NCBI RefSeq assembly: GCF_004342065.1
Contig: NZ_SLZU01000002.1
Span: 186,001 to 250,000, forward strand
Reading direction: 5' to 3'
Origin: Primorskyibacter sedentarius
GTDB lineage: Bacteria > Pseudomonadota > Alphaproteobacteria > Rhodobacterales > Rhodobacteraceae
DNA: 64,000 nt
The position numbers were made by a program, and so were the translations under genes. A model generated the notes under the pieces. It made no database searches and was not told where the DNA came from. It saw only the letters and a program-made list of their open reading frames with translations. Numbering within the stretch: the first letter of the stretch is position 1; the number at the start of each line of letters is the position of its first letter. Below are positions 38,429 through 48,366 of the stretch, piece by piece.

Positions 38429-39271
38429 ATGAGTGCGCAAAAAAATGCGTTGCCGGTCATCATCAAACGGAAAAAGATCGTCGTAGCCGGCGGGCACCAT
38501 GGTGGTGCCTGGAAGGTTGCGTATGCGGACTTCGTGACCGCGATGATGGCTTTTTTCATGTTGATGTGGCTGCTGAACGCGACGACCGAAAAACAACGAC
38601 AAGGCATAGCGGACTATTTCAGTCCGACCATTTCGATAAACCGCATCTCGGGCGGGGGCGATGGCAGTTTCTCCGGAAGCAGCGTCTTTTCAGAAGAAAC
38701 GCTTCCGCAGGAAGGCACGGGCGCAAGCAGCCTACGGCCAACCGAAGCGGATGCAGCCCGGGGATGGACAGAGGCGGGCACCGACGCGGCGGACAAAACT
38801 GCGCAGGACGCGGAATTCGCGGCTGTCGAAGAAAAGCTGTTGGGTCAGAGTGGCGAAAGCATGCTTGCTGACGACCTTCTGCAACACATCGTCAGCAAGG
38901 TCACCGATGAGGGGCTCGTCATAGAAATGCACGACATTCCCGGTGCGCCGCTTTTCTTCGACGACATGACAGCGACGCCAGTTCTGCTCAGGATCGTCGA
39001 TGCACTTGCCGAAGCGTCTAAAATTGTCAGCAATCCGATAGCTGTCGAAGGGCATGTGCGTTCGGTACCGATCGTGAAATCGGAAAGCGCCGTTTGGGAT
39101 CAATCTTCGGATCGCGCCGATACTGTTCGAAAATCGCTTGAATCCAACGGGCTTGCGCCGAACCGACTGGCCAGGATCACGGGCCATGCGGATCGCGAGT
39201 TGGCCAGCGACAATCCCATGTCCGTACGCAACAACAGGGTCGAAGTCGTCTTTCTTCGCACGAATATCTGA
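38429..39271 (+). CDS. motB: Flagellar motor stator protein MotB
   Basis: This 280-residue stator subunit anchors the motor to peptidoglycan. The N-terminal transmembrane helix AYADFVTAMMAFFMLMWLL carries the proton-accepting D34. The C-terminal OmpA-like domain (about 150-275) has the peptidoglycan-binding pattern around SDRADTVRKSLESNG and the RNNRVEVV end. MotA is not adjacent and not in the window. It is divergent from yjbH. Confidence 0.93.
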   Translation: MSAQKNALPVIIKRKKIVVAGGHHGGAWKVAYADFVTAMMAFFMLMWLLNATTEKQRQGIADYFSPTISINRISGGGDGSFSGSSVFSEETLPQEGTGASSLRPTEADAARGWTEAGTDAADKTAQDAEFAAVEEKLLGQSGESMLADDLLQHIVSKVTDEGLVIEMHDIPGAPLFFDDMTATPVLLRIVDALAEASKIVSNPIAVEGHVRSVPIVKSESAVWDQSSDRADTVRKSLESNGLAPNRLARITGHADRELASDNPMSVRNNRVEVVFLRTNI

Positions 39272-39309
39272 GGGTGCATTCAGCGCAGCGTGCGACGAAT
39301 TTACTGTCA

Positions 39310-39324
39310 TTAGCGCACTGTTAA
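39310..39324. promoter_or_regulatory. CtrA-like half-site pair upstream of flgE
   Basis: TTAG-N7-TTAA matches the CtrA consensus TTAA-N7-TTAA at seven of eight fixed bases. It lies 58 bases before the flgE start. CtrA activates flagellar genes in Rhodobacterales, but a single match this short is weak evidence. Confidence 0.3.
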
Positions 39325-39381
39325 GCGGGCGAGCGTATCTGTTGTGGCGAGAACGACTCGATGCAACAGAAGGGCTCGTCC

Positions 39382-40683
39382 ATGACAATCTCCAGTTCGC
39401 TCAATGCCGGTGTGGCCGGGTTAGCAAGCAATGCGACCAGACTCGGGACTATTTCCGACAACATCGCCAACTCTTCCACATATGGTTACAAGCGCGCTGA
39501 AACCGATTTCCAATCGATGGTTCTGGCGTCCAACGGATCATCCTATACTGCGGGCGGCGTGCGTGCGACGACTCAGCGGGCAATTGACGAACGCGGCGCG
39601 CTTACAACGACAACAAACGCGACGGACCTTGCCGTGCGGGGGCGGGGCTTCCTGCCGGTTGCACAGGCGACAGACGTCAAGGCCGGGAACGGCGACCCTG
39701 ACATGCTGCTGACGACCACCGGCTCTTTTCGAACCGATGACGAAGGGTATCTGCGCAGCACAAGCGGTCTGGTCCTGATGGGCTGGCCGGCCAATACCGA
39801 CGGCACCATCCCGAACTACTCGCGCGACACCAGTAGCGGTCTGGAACCTGTGCGGGTCAACCTCAACCAATATGCCGGAGAGCCCACCACCCAGATGTCG
39901 CTGGGCGTCAACTTGCCCGCGACCGCCACCGACGCCGGGTCCGCCGGAACCGCGCAGCCGCTTTCCGTCGAGTATTTTGACAATATGGGCCGCTCGGAAA
40001 GCATCGGGGTCACCTTCACCCCGACCGTGCCTGCAACGGGCACCTCGAATGAATGGACGATGGTTCTGACGGACAGCGCCTCGGGCGGTGCCGTGATCGG
40101 CGAGTATGTCCTGACCTTCGACGATGGCCGCAGTTCCGGTGGAACACTTTCCAGCGTAACCACGACCTCTGGGGGAACTTACGACGCAGCCACCGGCGCA
40201 TTGATCGTCAACGTGGATGGTGGCCCGATGGAGATCAACATCGGCAAACCCTTCGAAAGTGATGGCCTGTCTCAGCTAAGCGACAATTTCGCGCCGTTGA
40301 ATATTTCGAAGGACGGGTCGCCGGTTGGCACCCTGACCTCGGTCGAGGTGGACGAGTCCGGTATGGTACATGCCTATTTCGATTCCGGCATCACCCGCAC
40401 GATCTACCAGGTGCCAATTGTCGACGTGCCCAACCCCAATGGCGTCGTCGCGATGGACAACCAGACCTTCGCCCATTCAGAGGATAGCGGCGCCTTTTTC
40501 CTCTGGACCGCCGGGGACGGTCCGACGGGCGATATCGCAGGCTTTGCGCTGCAGGAGTCCACCACCGACGTCGCGAATGAGCTGACGGACATGATCCAGA
40601 CGCAGCGGGCCTATTCGTCCAACGCCAAGGTCATCCAGACCGTGGACGAGATGCTTCAGGAAACCACGAATATCAAACGCTGA
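39382..40683 (+). CDS. flgE: Flagellar hook protein FlgE
   Basis: This 433-residue hook subunit has the conserved N-terminal region SSLNAGVAGLASNATRLGTISDNIAN and the C-terminal MIQTQRAYSSNAKVIQTVDEML that form the D0 coiled coil. The variable middle domains are Gly/Thr-rich. The start is ATG 39382, preceded by AGAAGGG. It is followed by flgK after 24 bases, in an operon flgE-flgK-flgL-flgI. Confidence 0.94.
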   Translation: MTISSSLNAGVAGLASNATRLGTISDNIANSSTYGYKRAETDFQSMVLASNGSSYTAGGVRATTQRAIDERGALTTTTNATDLAVRGRGFLPVAQATDVKAGNGDPDMLLTTTGSFRTDDEGYLRSTSGLVLMGWPANTDGTIPNYSRDTSSGLEPVRVNLNQYAGEPTTQMSLGVNLPATATDAGSAGTAQPLSVEYFDNMGRSESIGVTFTPTVPATGTSNEWTMVLTDSASGGAVIGEYVLTFDDGRSSGGTLSSVTTTSGGTYDAATGALIVNVDGGPMEINIGKPFESDGLSQLSDNFAPLNISKDGSPVGTLTSVEVDESGMVHAYFDSGITRTIYQVPIVDVPNPNGVVAMDNQTFAHSEDSGAFFLWTAGDGPTGDIAGFALQESTTDVANELTDMIQTQRAYSSNAKVIQTVDEMLQETTNIKR

Positions 40684-40707
40684 TTTAGCTGAGCCAAGGA
40701 GGTTGCA

Positions 40708-42159
40708 ATGACCCTTAGCGGAGCACTTTCCAACGCGTTGAGCGGACTGAACGTTTCAACTCGCGCCACGATCAATGTGTCGTCCAACATCGCGAATGCT
40801 CTGACCGAAGGGTATGGCCGCCGCGAACTGACAGTTGAAAGCCGTATGCTGTCGCAGCATGGCGGCGTCGCGGTAACGGGCACTTTGCGCCATGCTGATC
40901 CGGTGCTGCTTGCGGATCGGCGCCTCGCCGATGCCGAGCTGAGCAACGCCAGCGTGATGGCCGATTTCGCAGCGCGCATGGAAACGCGGATCGGCCTGCC
41001 CGGTGAGCAAGGCTCACTGTCGCAGGCTCTGGCAGAGTTCGACAGTGCGCTGGTCAGCGCGGCGTCGCGGCCGGATTCCGACGAGCGGCTGGTCGTGGCG
41101 GCGCTCAAAGCCGAAGCGCTGGTCAATACGATTAACGATGTGTCTGAAGGCATCGGCAGCGCACGCGAGGACGCCGATGCCGAAATTGGGACGATTGTGA
41201 AACAGCTCAACACCGCCCTGGAGAGGGTTGTCGAACTGAACACCCGGATTTCAAGCGCCATTCACAAGGGCGAGGATACCTCCGGCTTCGAGGACACCCG
41301 CCAGACGGTGATTGACGCGATCAGCGAGATGGTCCCGGTTCACTCCGTCGAACGCGACCGCAGCGCTGTCGCACTCTATTCAACCGGGGGCGCCATTCTG
41401 CTAGAGGGCGGCGCCGTTGAAATCGGCTTCTCTTCCACCGGCAAGATCGAACCGCAGATGTCTTTGCCAAACGGGCAATTGTCGGGGCTGACCTTGAACG
41501 GACGCCCCGTCGACACGTCCTCTGAGAGCGGCGCGTTGCGTGGCGGCAGGCTGGCTGCGCAGTTCGAAATTCGTGACGAGCACGCGCCGGATTTGCAAGC
41601 ATCGCTTGACGGATTCGCGCGGGATCTGGCCGAAAGGTTCGGTCAGGGCGGACCTGACGGCTCCCTTGCCGCTGGTGATGCCGGGATGTTCACCGATTGG
41701 GGTTCGCCCTTTGATCCCGGCCTCGAAGCGGGATTCGCAGGCCGCATGCAGCTGAACCCGGCGCTGGACCCTGATGGCGATACCCTGTGGAAGTGGCGCG
41801 CAGGGATTGAAGCGTCAAACCCCGGCGAAGTCGGCGATGCGACGCTGTTGAACAGCCTGAAACAGGAGCTTTCCCGCAGCAGCTCCCCGTCGTCCAGCGC
41901 TCTTACCAGCGTCAGTGCGTCACCCGAACAGCTTGTGGCGCATGTCTTGTCAAAGGCTTCCGCCATGCGGCTGCATGCGGATGACGAACTGGCCTTTGCC
42001 TCCAGCGCACAGGCCACGCTGAAAGAACTGGAGCTCGGGGAGGGTGTGGATACCGACTACGAGCTTCAAAAGCTGATGGAATTCGAAACCAACTACGCCG
42101 CCAATGCCCGTGTCATCCAGGCCGTGGATGAAATGTTGCAAGCCATACTCAGCATCTAG
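40708..42159 (+). CDS. flgK: Flagellar hook-associated protein FlgK (HAP1)
   Basis: This 483-residue hook-filament junction protein has the typical N-terminal LSNALSGLNVSTRATINVSSNIANAL and C-terminal FETNYAANARVIQAVDEMLQAIL. A strong Shine-Dalgarno AAGGAGG (40696-40702) precedes the ATG. It is shorter than enteric FlgK (about 550), with reduced middle domains. It is followed by flgL after eight bases. Confidence 0.93.
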   Translation: MTLSGALSNALSGLNVSTRATINVSSNIANALTEGYGRRELTVESRMLSQHGGVAVTGTLRHADPVLLADRRLADAELSNASVMADFAARMETRIGLPGEQGSLSQALAEFDSALVSAASRPDSDERLVVAALKAEALVNTINDVSEGIGSAREDADAEIGTIVKQLNTALERVVELNTRISSAIHKGEDTSGFEDTRQTVIDAISEMVPVHSVERDRSAVALYSTGGAILLEGGAVEIGFSSTGKIEPQMSLPNGQLSGLTLNGRPVDTSSESGALRGGRLAAQFEIRDEHAPDLQASLDGFARDLAERFGQGGPDGSLAAGDAGMFTDWGSPFDPGLEAGFAGRMQLNPALDPDGDTLWKWRAGIEASNPGEVGDATLLNSLKQELSRSSSPSSSALTSVSASPEQLVAHVLSKASAMRLHADDELAFASSAQATLKELELGEGVDTDYELQKLMEFETNYAANARVIQAVDEMLQAILSI

Positions 42160-42167
42160 GAGCGATC

Positions 42168-43172
42168 ATGCAGACACTAGGCGATCTTGCACAGGGCATG
42201 ACCCTTCGCGTTCATCAAAGCCGTATCAAATCCGAAATGAACAAGTTGACGACCGAAATCTCCACCGGTCAGGTGCTTGATCAGGGGGAACGCGTTGGCG
42301 GCGATTTTCGGCAGCTTGCGGGCATTCAGCACAGTCTTACCCGGCTGGAGGGGTACCGAACGGCGACGGTTGAAGCGACGCAGATCGCGGACACTTTGCA
42401 GACGATCCTCGGCAAGGTGCAGGACGAGGCTCAGGCCCTCGCGGCACCTTTGGCGAGCGTAACCTCGAACAGTCTGCCGACGGTTCGGGACACGCTGGCA
42501 AACGAAGCGCTTGATCGGCTGGGATCGATGATCGGTGCGGTGAATGTCCAAACTGCCGGGCGCAGTTACCTTTCCGGAACACAGACCGACCAGTCGCCGC
42601 TTGCTGATGTGTCCACGCTTATGACTGAACTGCGAAGCGCTGTCGCGGGCGAGGTCACGTCCCAAGGGGTGGTTGCGGCATTGGACGCATGGTTCGACAC
42701 GACGGGCGGGGGGTTCGACACGGTCATGTATCGTGGCGGCACTCAGGATCTCGCATCGCTGCGGCTGAGCGAGAGCGAAACCGCCGATATTTCGTTGCGC
42801 GCTGACGATCCGACATTGCGAAACATCCTCAAGAACACGGCCCTGGCTGCGCTCGCAACCGATGATGCGGCGGGTTTGCCCTTTTCGATCCAGGGCGATC
42901 TGCAGCGTGCTGCTGGCGAAGGGCTGCTTTCCGCCAATGACGGGATGACCGGCCTGCGCGCCAAGATCGGCACGCTCGAGGCGCGGATTGAAGAGACATC
43001 CATCGCCAACGAGGCCGAAGCTTCGAGCCTTGCACAAGCGCGCAACGTGCTACTGGAAGCTGACCCATACGAGACTGCAAGCCGGCTTGAAGAGGTGCAA
43101 TATCAGCTGGAGACTGTGTATGCCCTGACGGCACGGTCGGCGCGGCTCTCACTTTTGGAGTATCTGCGTTGA
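42168..43172 (+). CDS. flgL: Flagellar hook-associated protein FlgL (HAP3)/flagellin-like
   Basis: This 334-residue protein is in the flagellin/HAP3 family, with N-terminal GMTLRVHQSRIKSEMNKLTTEISTG and C-terminal YETASRLEEVQYQLETVYALTARSARLSLLEYL. Its place right after flgK identifies it as FlgL rather than flagellin. The stop overlaps the flgI start by four bases. Confidence 0.9.
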   Translation: MQTLGDLAQGMTLRVHQSRIKSEMNKLTTEISTGQVLDQGERVGGDFRQLAGIQHSLTRLEGYRTATVEATQIADTLQTILGKVQDEAQALAAPLASVTSNSLPTVRDTLANEALDRLGSMIGAVNVQTAGRSYLSGTQTDQSPLADVSTLMTELRSAVAGEVTSQGVVAALDAWFDTTGGGFDTVMYRGGTQDLASLRLSESETADISLRADDPTLRNILKNTALAALATDDAAGLPFSIQGDLQRAAGEGLLSANDGMTGLRAKIGTLEARIEETSIANEAEASSLAQARNVLLEADPYETASRLEEVQYQLETVYALTARSARLSLLEYLR

Positions 43173-44278
43173 TCAACTTTTTGAAATGGTTCGTCATTGC
43201 CTTGACCATCGCGGGTACTTTGCCCGCGCAGGCGCAATCCATCCGCATCAAGGATTTGGTCGAATTCGACGGCGTTCGCGGCAATGACCTCGTAGGTTAT
43301 GGCCTCGTCGTGGGCCTGAACGGCACCGGAGACGGTTTGCGCAACGCGCCCTTCACTGAAGAGATCATGAGCAATATTCTCGAAAGGCTTGGCGTGAACG
43401 TCGCGGGCGAACAGTTCCGCCCCAAGAACGTCGCAGCCGTCTTCGTCACCGCTGCGCTGCCGCCATTCGCAAGGGCAGGGGGGCAGATAGATGTGACGGT
43501 CTCTGCGATCGGGGATGCAAAGAGCCTTCTTGGTGGTACGTTGGTCATGACCCCGCTCAATGCCGCGGATGGCGAGATTTATGCGGTCGCGCAAGGCACG
43601 GTGATTGCCGGTGGCGCGTCAGCCGAAGGCGAGGCTGCTTCGGTGGTTCAGGGTGTGCCCACATCGGGCGTGATCCCGTCCGGGGCGCGCGTCGAGCGAG
43701 AGGTGGATTTCGATTTCTCCAGCCTGTCCACCTTGCGGCTCGCCCTGCGTGAGCCTGACTTTACCACCGCGGCGCGGATTGAAACCGCCCTCAACAACAG
43801 TTTTCGAAAGCCGGTTGCACGCATGTTGGATTCTGGCACGGTCGAGCTGGATGTAGGGCGCACCGGCGCTGCCTCGCCGGCCCATGCGTTGGTCCGTGTG
43901 GAAAATGTCGTTATTGAACCGGAACGTCGCGCGCGCGTCGTGGTGGATCAACGTTCTGGCACAATTGTCATGGGCTCTGACGTGCGGATATCCCGCGTGG
44001 CGGTGTCGCAGGGCAACCTGACGCTACGCATTGCCGAACAGCCCGTCGCGGTTCAACCAAGCCCCTTCAGCGAAGGCGAGACAGTGGTGGTGCCGCTGAG
44101 TCAGGCCGAGATCACCGAAGAGCCGGGCCCTAGCCTGGCCGAAGTCCCGGGCGGCACCTCCTTGTCCGAAGTCATCGCAGGGCTCAACGCGCTGGGCGTC
44201 AATCCGCGCGACATGATCGACATCCTCAAGAGCATAAAGGCCGCAGGCGCGCTGCATGCGGAATTTGTTGTGCGGTAA
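43169..44278 (+). CDS. flgI: Flagellar P-ring protein FlgI
   Basis: This 369-residue periplasmic ring protein has a signal peptide (hydrophobic stretch LKWFVIALTIAGTL, then PAQAQS). The body holds RIKDLVEFDGVRGNDLVGYGLVVGLNGTGDG in outline and many beta strands, and ends near FVVR. It follows flgL with overlap. A hairpin follows the stop. Confidence 0.95.
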   Translation: MINFLKWFVIALTIAGTLPAQAQSIRIKDLVEFDGVRGNDLVGYGLVVGLNGTGDGLRNAPFTEEIMSNILERLGVNVAGEQFRPKNVAAVFVTAALPPFARAGGQIDVTVSAIGDAKSLLGGTLVMTPLNAADGEIYAVAQGTVIAGGASAEGEAASVVQGVPTSGVIPSGARVEREVDFDFSSLSTLRLALREPDFTTAARIETALNNSFRKPVARMLDSGTVELDVGRTGAASPAHALVRVENVVIEPERRARVVVDQRSGTIVMGSDVRISRVAVSQGNLTLRIAEQPVAVQPSPFSEGETVVVPLSQAEITEEPGPSLAEVPGGTSLSEVIAGLNALGVNPRDMIDILKSIKAAGALHAEFVVR

Positions 44279-44283
44279 CCACT

Positions 44284-44307
44284 TGGCGGCTCCGCATGGG
44301 GCCGCCA
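44284..44307 (+). terminator. Hairpin after flgI
   Basis: A 7-bp stem (TGGCGGC with GCCGCCA) encloses a ten-base loop just after the flgI stop. There is no U-run, so it is at best a weak terminator before flhA. Confidence 0.35.
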
Positions 44308-44422
44308 GTCACCGTATTTGGCAAATTTGATTAACTTTGCAGCAATCAATCGCGCGTAACTCTTCAGGGGCGGCCTGTGCTCATTTCGGGCCTGCGCCAA
44401 TTACATTACTTGGAGTCAAGAA

Positions 44423-46507
44423 GTGACATTCCAGCTGGGCGGGCTCTCTCAATCCAAGATCATCCTGACGATCGCTTTGATGGCGACGATCCTTATGATG
44501 ATCCTGCCGGTTCCCGCCTTCCTGCTGGACGTGGGCCTTGCCGCCTCCTTCTCGCTGGCCGTGCTGATCTTCACCCTGACGCTCTTCATCGAAAAGCCAC
44601 TGGATTTCGCCGCCTTCCCGACAGTTCTTCTGGCTGCGCTGATGCTGCGGCTGTCCCTGAACGTCTCGTCCACCAAGCTGATCATCGGCAAGGGCCACGA
44701 AGGAACCCATGCTGCGGGCAACGTGATCGAAGGGTTCGCGAGCTTCGTGATGAGCGGGAGCGTCTTTCTTGGCCTCGTCGTGTTCGGTGTTCTGCTGATC
44801 GTGAACTTCATGGTGATCACCAAGGGCGCCGCGCGCATGGCCGAGGTCGGCGCGCGTTTCGCACTGGATGGGATGCCCGGCAAACAACTCGCGATTGACA
44901 GCGACCTGAGCGCCGGTGCGATCACGCATGAAGAAGCGCGCGCGCGGCGCGAGCGGGAGCAGCAGGAAACGACCTTTTTCGGATCGCTTGATGGTGCATC
45001 GAAATTTGTCAAAGGCGATGCAGTTGCCGGCCTGCTGATCACCCTCCTGAACCTTGTCATGGGGTTGATCATGGGCGTGGCTGTACATGGCATGCCTCTT
45101 GGCAGCGCGTTCGAGACCTATGCCATCCTGACCGTCGGCGACGGTTTGGTAACGCAGATCCCGGCGGTCATCATCTCCATCGCCGCAGCGCTTCTTCTGG
45201 CACGCGGCGGCGCGATCGGCGCAACCGACGTGGCGCTTGTTGCACAGATCAGCAAACATCCCGCCGCCTTGGGCACTGTTGCCGCGCTCATGGCGATCTT
45301 TGCTCTTGTGCCCGGCCTGCCTTTCATCCCGTTCACGATGGGGGCGCTCGGCCTGGGCGCTGCCGCCTTCATGATTTCGCGCAAGAACAGTGAGGACACG
45401 GCACAGCCCGACGAAGCGGCAGCCCAGGAGGTTGTTCCCAGAGCACCATCAATTGCCGACATACTTGATCTTGATGATATCCACGTCCAATTCGCACCGG
45501 ATCTTGTGAACATGGTCCTTGATCCGGGTTCCGGGCTCGACGTGCGCATCACGAATATGCGCAGCCATATTGCCAGCAGTTACGGTCTGATCATGCCGGA
45601 AATCCGCCTGACCGACGATGCGAGCCTGTCAAGCGGCACCTATGTCGTCCGGATACAGGGCGTGGAGGCGGCAAAGGCTGAACTGAATCCCGACATGGTG
45701 CTTGCTTTGGTTCCCGACGGGGTCGACAACCTTCCGCAGGGTGCAACCGTGACAGAGCCCGTCTACGGCGCGCCCGCCCGGTGGATAAAGCCGACCGATC
45801 AGGAAAAGGCCGCATTGGCGGGCGCCACCATCGTCACCCCGGCAGAGATCCTTGCGACGCATCTACTGGAGACGATCAAGCGCAACTTCTCGCGGTTGCT
45901 GACGCTGAAGGCGCTGCGGCGGTTGCTGGACGAAATGACGGCGCTTTCCAACGATGTTCGCGCAGATGCCAATCGCAAGTTGCTAGAGGACTTGATCCCC
46001 GACCGTGTCCCGATGGATCTTCTGCACTCGGTGCTTCGGCTGCTGCTGGAAGAACAGGTGTCGATCCGGAACATGCCGCTGATCCTGGAGTCCATCGCCG
46101 AGGCGCGCCGCCTGCATGCGCATCCGGATGGAATATGCGAACATGTTCGTCAGCGCCTCGGATTTCAGCTCGTTTCGACGGTTTCACGTGACGATGGGTC
46201 CATCCCGCTGATCCAGCTCGCGCCCGAATGGGAGGATACGTTCAGCCGCTTCCAGATTGACGGGGACAAGGGCGGGCTTGATGTCGCCCTGCCGCCGGAC
46301 GAATTCGAACGGCTGACCTCCAGAGTGGCCGAGCAAGTCTCCAAGGCGGGCGAACGGGGCGTAAGCCCGGCGGTCGTGACCAGTGGTCGCCGACGCAGGT
46401 TCATCCGTACGGTTCTGGCCGCGAAAGGTATCAACACGCCGGTCCTGTCCTTTGAAGAAATCGGAATGGAGGCCCGGCCCGCCCTTGTCGGCGTTGTGGC
46501 GGCATGA
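44423..46507 (+). CDS. flhA: Flagellar export gate protein FlhA
   Basis: This 694-residue core component of the flagellar type III secretion gate has about eight N-terminal transmembrane helices. The FHIPEP-type region follows (for example LNVSSTKLIIGKGHEGTHAAGNVIEGF in outline), and then a large cytoplasmic domain. The start is GTG 44423 with GGAG upstream. It is the first gene of the flhA-fliR-flhB run and overlaps fliR by four bases. Confidence 0.95.
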   Translation: MTFQLGGLSQSKIILTIALMATILMMILPVPAFLLDVGLAASFSLAVLIFTLTLFIEKPLDFAAFPTVLLAALMLRLSLNVSSTKLIIGKGHEGTHAAGNVIEGFASFVMSGSVFLGLVVFGVLLIVNFMVITKGAARMAEVGARFALDGMPGKQLAIDSDLSAGAITHEEARARREREQQETTFFGSLDGASKFVKGDAVAGLLITLLNLVMGLIMGVAVHGMPLGSAFETYAILTVGDGLVTQIPAVIISIAAALLLARGGAIGATDVALVAQISKHPAALGTVAALMAIFALVPGLPFIPFTMGALGLGAAAFMISRKNSEDTAQPDEAAAQEVVPRAPSIADILDLDDIHVQFAPDLVNMVLDPGSGLDVRITNMRSHIASSYGLIMPEIRLTDDASLSSGTYVVRIQGVEAAKAELNPDMVLALVPDGVDNLPQGATVTEPVYGAPARWIKPTDQEKAALAGATIVTPAEILATHLLETIKRNFSRLLTLKALRRLLDEMTALSNDVRADANRKLLEDLIPDRVPMDLLHSVLRLLLEEQVSIRNMPLILESIAEARRLHAHPDGICEHVRQRLGFQLVSTVSRDDGSIPLIQLAPEWEDTFSRFQIDGDKGGLDVALPPDEFERLTSRVAEQVSKAGERGVSPAVVTSGRRRRFIRTVLAAKGINTPVLSFEEIGMEARPALVGVVAA

Positions 46508-47274
46508 CGGCAGCAGCAGAAGCTTTGACGCAATCCTCGTTCTGGTTCTGGTCGCTATTTGTGGCCTTTCTTCGGGTCGGCACCGCCATTCTGGTGCTTC
46601 CGGGACTGGGCGAGCGCAGCATCCCGGTGCGGATCAAGCTGGTTCTCGCCGTGGCACTCAGCCTGCCAATCGCGCCGACCATCTGGTCAGATCTTCCGGA
46701 AATTCCGGGCAGTTTTGTCGAAATGGCGCCACTTATCCTGACCGAGACCGTAAATGGCTTGGCAATCGGCTTATTCCTCCGGCTTCTTATTCTGGGCCTT
46801 CAGATCGCAGGGTCCATTGCCGCGCAATCCACGTCTCTGTCGCAGATTGCGGGCAATACGGGGGCGGATCCCATGCCCGCGATTGGCAACCTTTTGACAG
46901 TCGGCGGGCTCGCACTGCTTTTCGCGACCGGCTATCAGGTCAAAATCGTGCTGTTTCTTGCGAATTCCTACCTGATCCTGCCGTTTGGCACCTTTCCCGA
47001 TCCGTCTTCCATCGCAACTCTGGGCGTTGCCCGGACGGCCAAGGCCTTTGCCACCGCGTTCACGCTGGCGGCGCCGTTCATCATCCTGTCTGTCCTCTAC
47101 AACCTGGCGCTTGGGGTGATCAATCGCGCGATGCCGCAGCTGATGGTCGCCTTCGTGGGCGCGCCCGCAATCACGCTTGGCTCGCTGGTCATGATGTTCG
47201 TTCTTGCGCCGACACTGCTGGCCGTGTGGCTTCGCGGTTTCGACGCATTCCTCTTTGCGCCACTGGGACCGTGA
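46504..47274 (+). CDS. fliR: Flagellar export gate protein FliR
   Basis: This 256-residue membrane protein has six or so helices and joins FliP and FliQ to form the export gate. The string TSLSQIAGNTGADPMPAIGNLLT and the C-terminal helices are typical. It is translationally coupled to flhA and followed by flhB after three bases. The partner FliP is not in the window. Confidence 0.93.
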   Translation: MTAAAEALTQSSFWFWSLFVAFLRVGTAILVLPGLGERSIPVRIKLVLAVALSLPIAPTIWSDLPEIPGSFVEMAPLILTETVNGLAIGLFLRLLILGLQIAGSIAAQSTSLSQIAGNTGADPMPAIGNLLTVGGLALLFATGYQVKIVLFLANSYLILPFGTFPDPSSIATLGVARTAKAFATAFTLAAPFIILSVLYNLALGVINRAMPQLMVAFVGAPAITLGSLVMMFVLAPTLLAVWLRGFDAFLFAPLGP

Positions 47275-47277
47275 CCC

Positions 47278-48366
47278 ATGTCGCAGGGTGACGACGATTC
47301 AGACAAGAGCCATGAACCATCCCAGCGAAAGCTTGAACAGGCGCGCAAGAAAGGGGATGTCGCGAAGTCTACCGATATTTCAACCTGGGCGTCCTATTCC
47401 GGTTTGCTGATTGCCCTTTATGCGATGGGGGCCTCTGCTGCGTCGGAATTTGGCGCTCTTCTGACGGGCCTTCTGGACCGGCCGGATGAACTGGCGAAGG
47501 TCATCTTTCAGCCGGGTGCGACCCAACCGGTAATCGGGTTGAGCGGAGGGGTTCTGGCCAATATCGCGCCGATCTTTGTGATGCCGGCCGCTCTGGTTCT
47601 GCTCAGCCTGATTGCGCAGCGCGCCTTGGTCTTTGCCCCGACAAAGCTGGAGCCAAAGCTTTCCCGCATCTCTCTGATATCCAACGCAAAGAACAAGTTC
47701 GGCCGGAACGGGCTGTTCGAGTTTGCAAAAAGCTTTGCGAAACTTCTGATCTACTCGATCTGTGTGGCTCTCGTGATCCGGTCGCGAATGGATGAGATAT
47801 TGGGGTCCGTCCGGTCGGACCCGGCGACGGCAATCCTGCTTCTTGCGACACTAGCCATGCAGTTTCTGCTCATCGTCGTGATTGTATCCGCAGCAATCGG
47901 CGCGCTGGATTTCTTCTGGCAACATGCCGAGCTGATGCGCAAGAACCGGATGTCGCACAAGGAATTGCGGGACGAGCACAAAGAATCCGAGGGCGACCCC
48001 TATATGCGGCAGGCCCGCCGCGCCAAGGCGCAAGAGATTGTCAGCAAACAAATGGTTTCAGACGTGGCCCAGGCGGATGTGGTTCTGGTCAATCCGACGC
48101 ATTACGCCGTTGCCTTGAAATGGAGCCGCGCTCCGGGTGAAGCGCCTGTTTGTGTGGCCAAAGGTGTTGACGAAATCGCCAAACGCATCCGCGAGGTCGC
48201 GCAGGAAAACGGCGTTCCGATGCACTCTGACCCTCCGGCCACGCGCGCGCTTTATGCCTCGACAGAGGTGGGCGATATGATCGCGCCGGAACATTACAAA
48301 CCCGTCGCCGCCGCCATCAGGTTTGCAGAAGAAATGCGCCAACGCGCGAAAGGTTTTCGAAGATGA
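47278..48366 (+). CDS. flhB: Flagellar export gate switch protein FlhB
   Basis: This 362-residue export-specificity switch has four transmembrane helices and a cytoplasmic domain with the autocleavage motif N272-P-T-H275 in VVLVNPTHYAVALKW. The N-terminus is charged (SHEPSQRKLEQARKKGDVAKS), as in relatives. Its stop overlaps the next gene by four bases. Confidence 0.95.
   Translation: MSQGDDDSDKSHEPSQRKLEQARKKGDVAKSTDISTWASYSGLLIALYAMGASAASEFGALLTGLLDRPDELAKVIFQPGATQPVIGLSGGVLANIAPIFVMPAALVLLSLIAQRALVFAPTKLEPKLSRISLISNAKNKFGRNGLFEFAKSFAKLLIYSICVALVIRSRMDEILGSVRSDPATAILLLATLAMQFLLIVVIVSAAIGALDFFWQHAELMRKNRMSHKELRDEHKESEGDPYMRQARRAKAQEIVSKQMVSDVAQADVVLVNPTHYAVALKWSRAPGEAPVCVAKGVDEIAKRIREVAQENGVPMHSDPPATRALYASTEVGDMIAPEHYKPVAAAIRFAEEMRQRAKGFRR

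Noticed and set aside
46181-46191. Partial parS-like string in flhA
   Set aside because: GTTTCACGTGA matches only part of the palindrome and fails at the distal arm, so ParB binding is unlikely to be strong.
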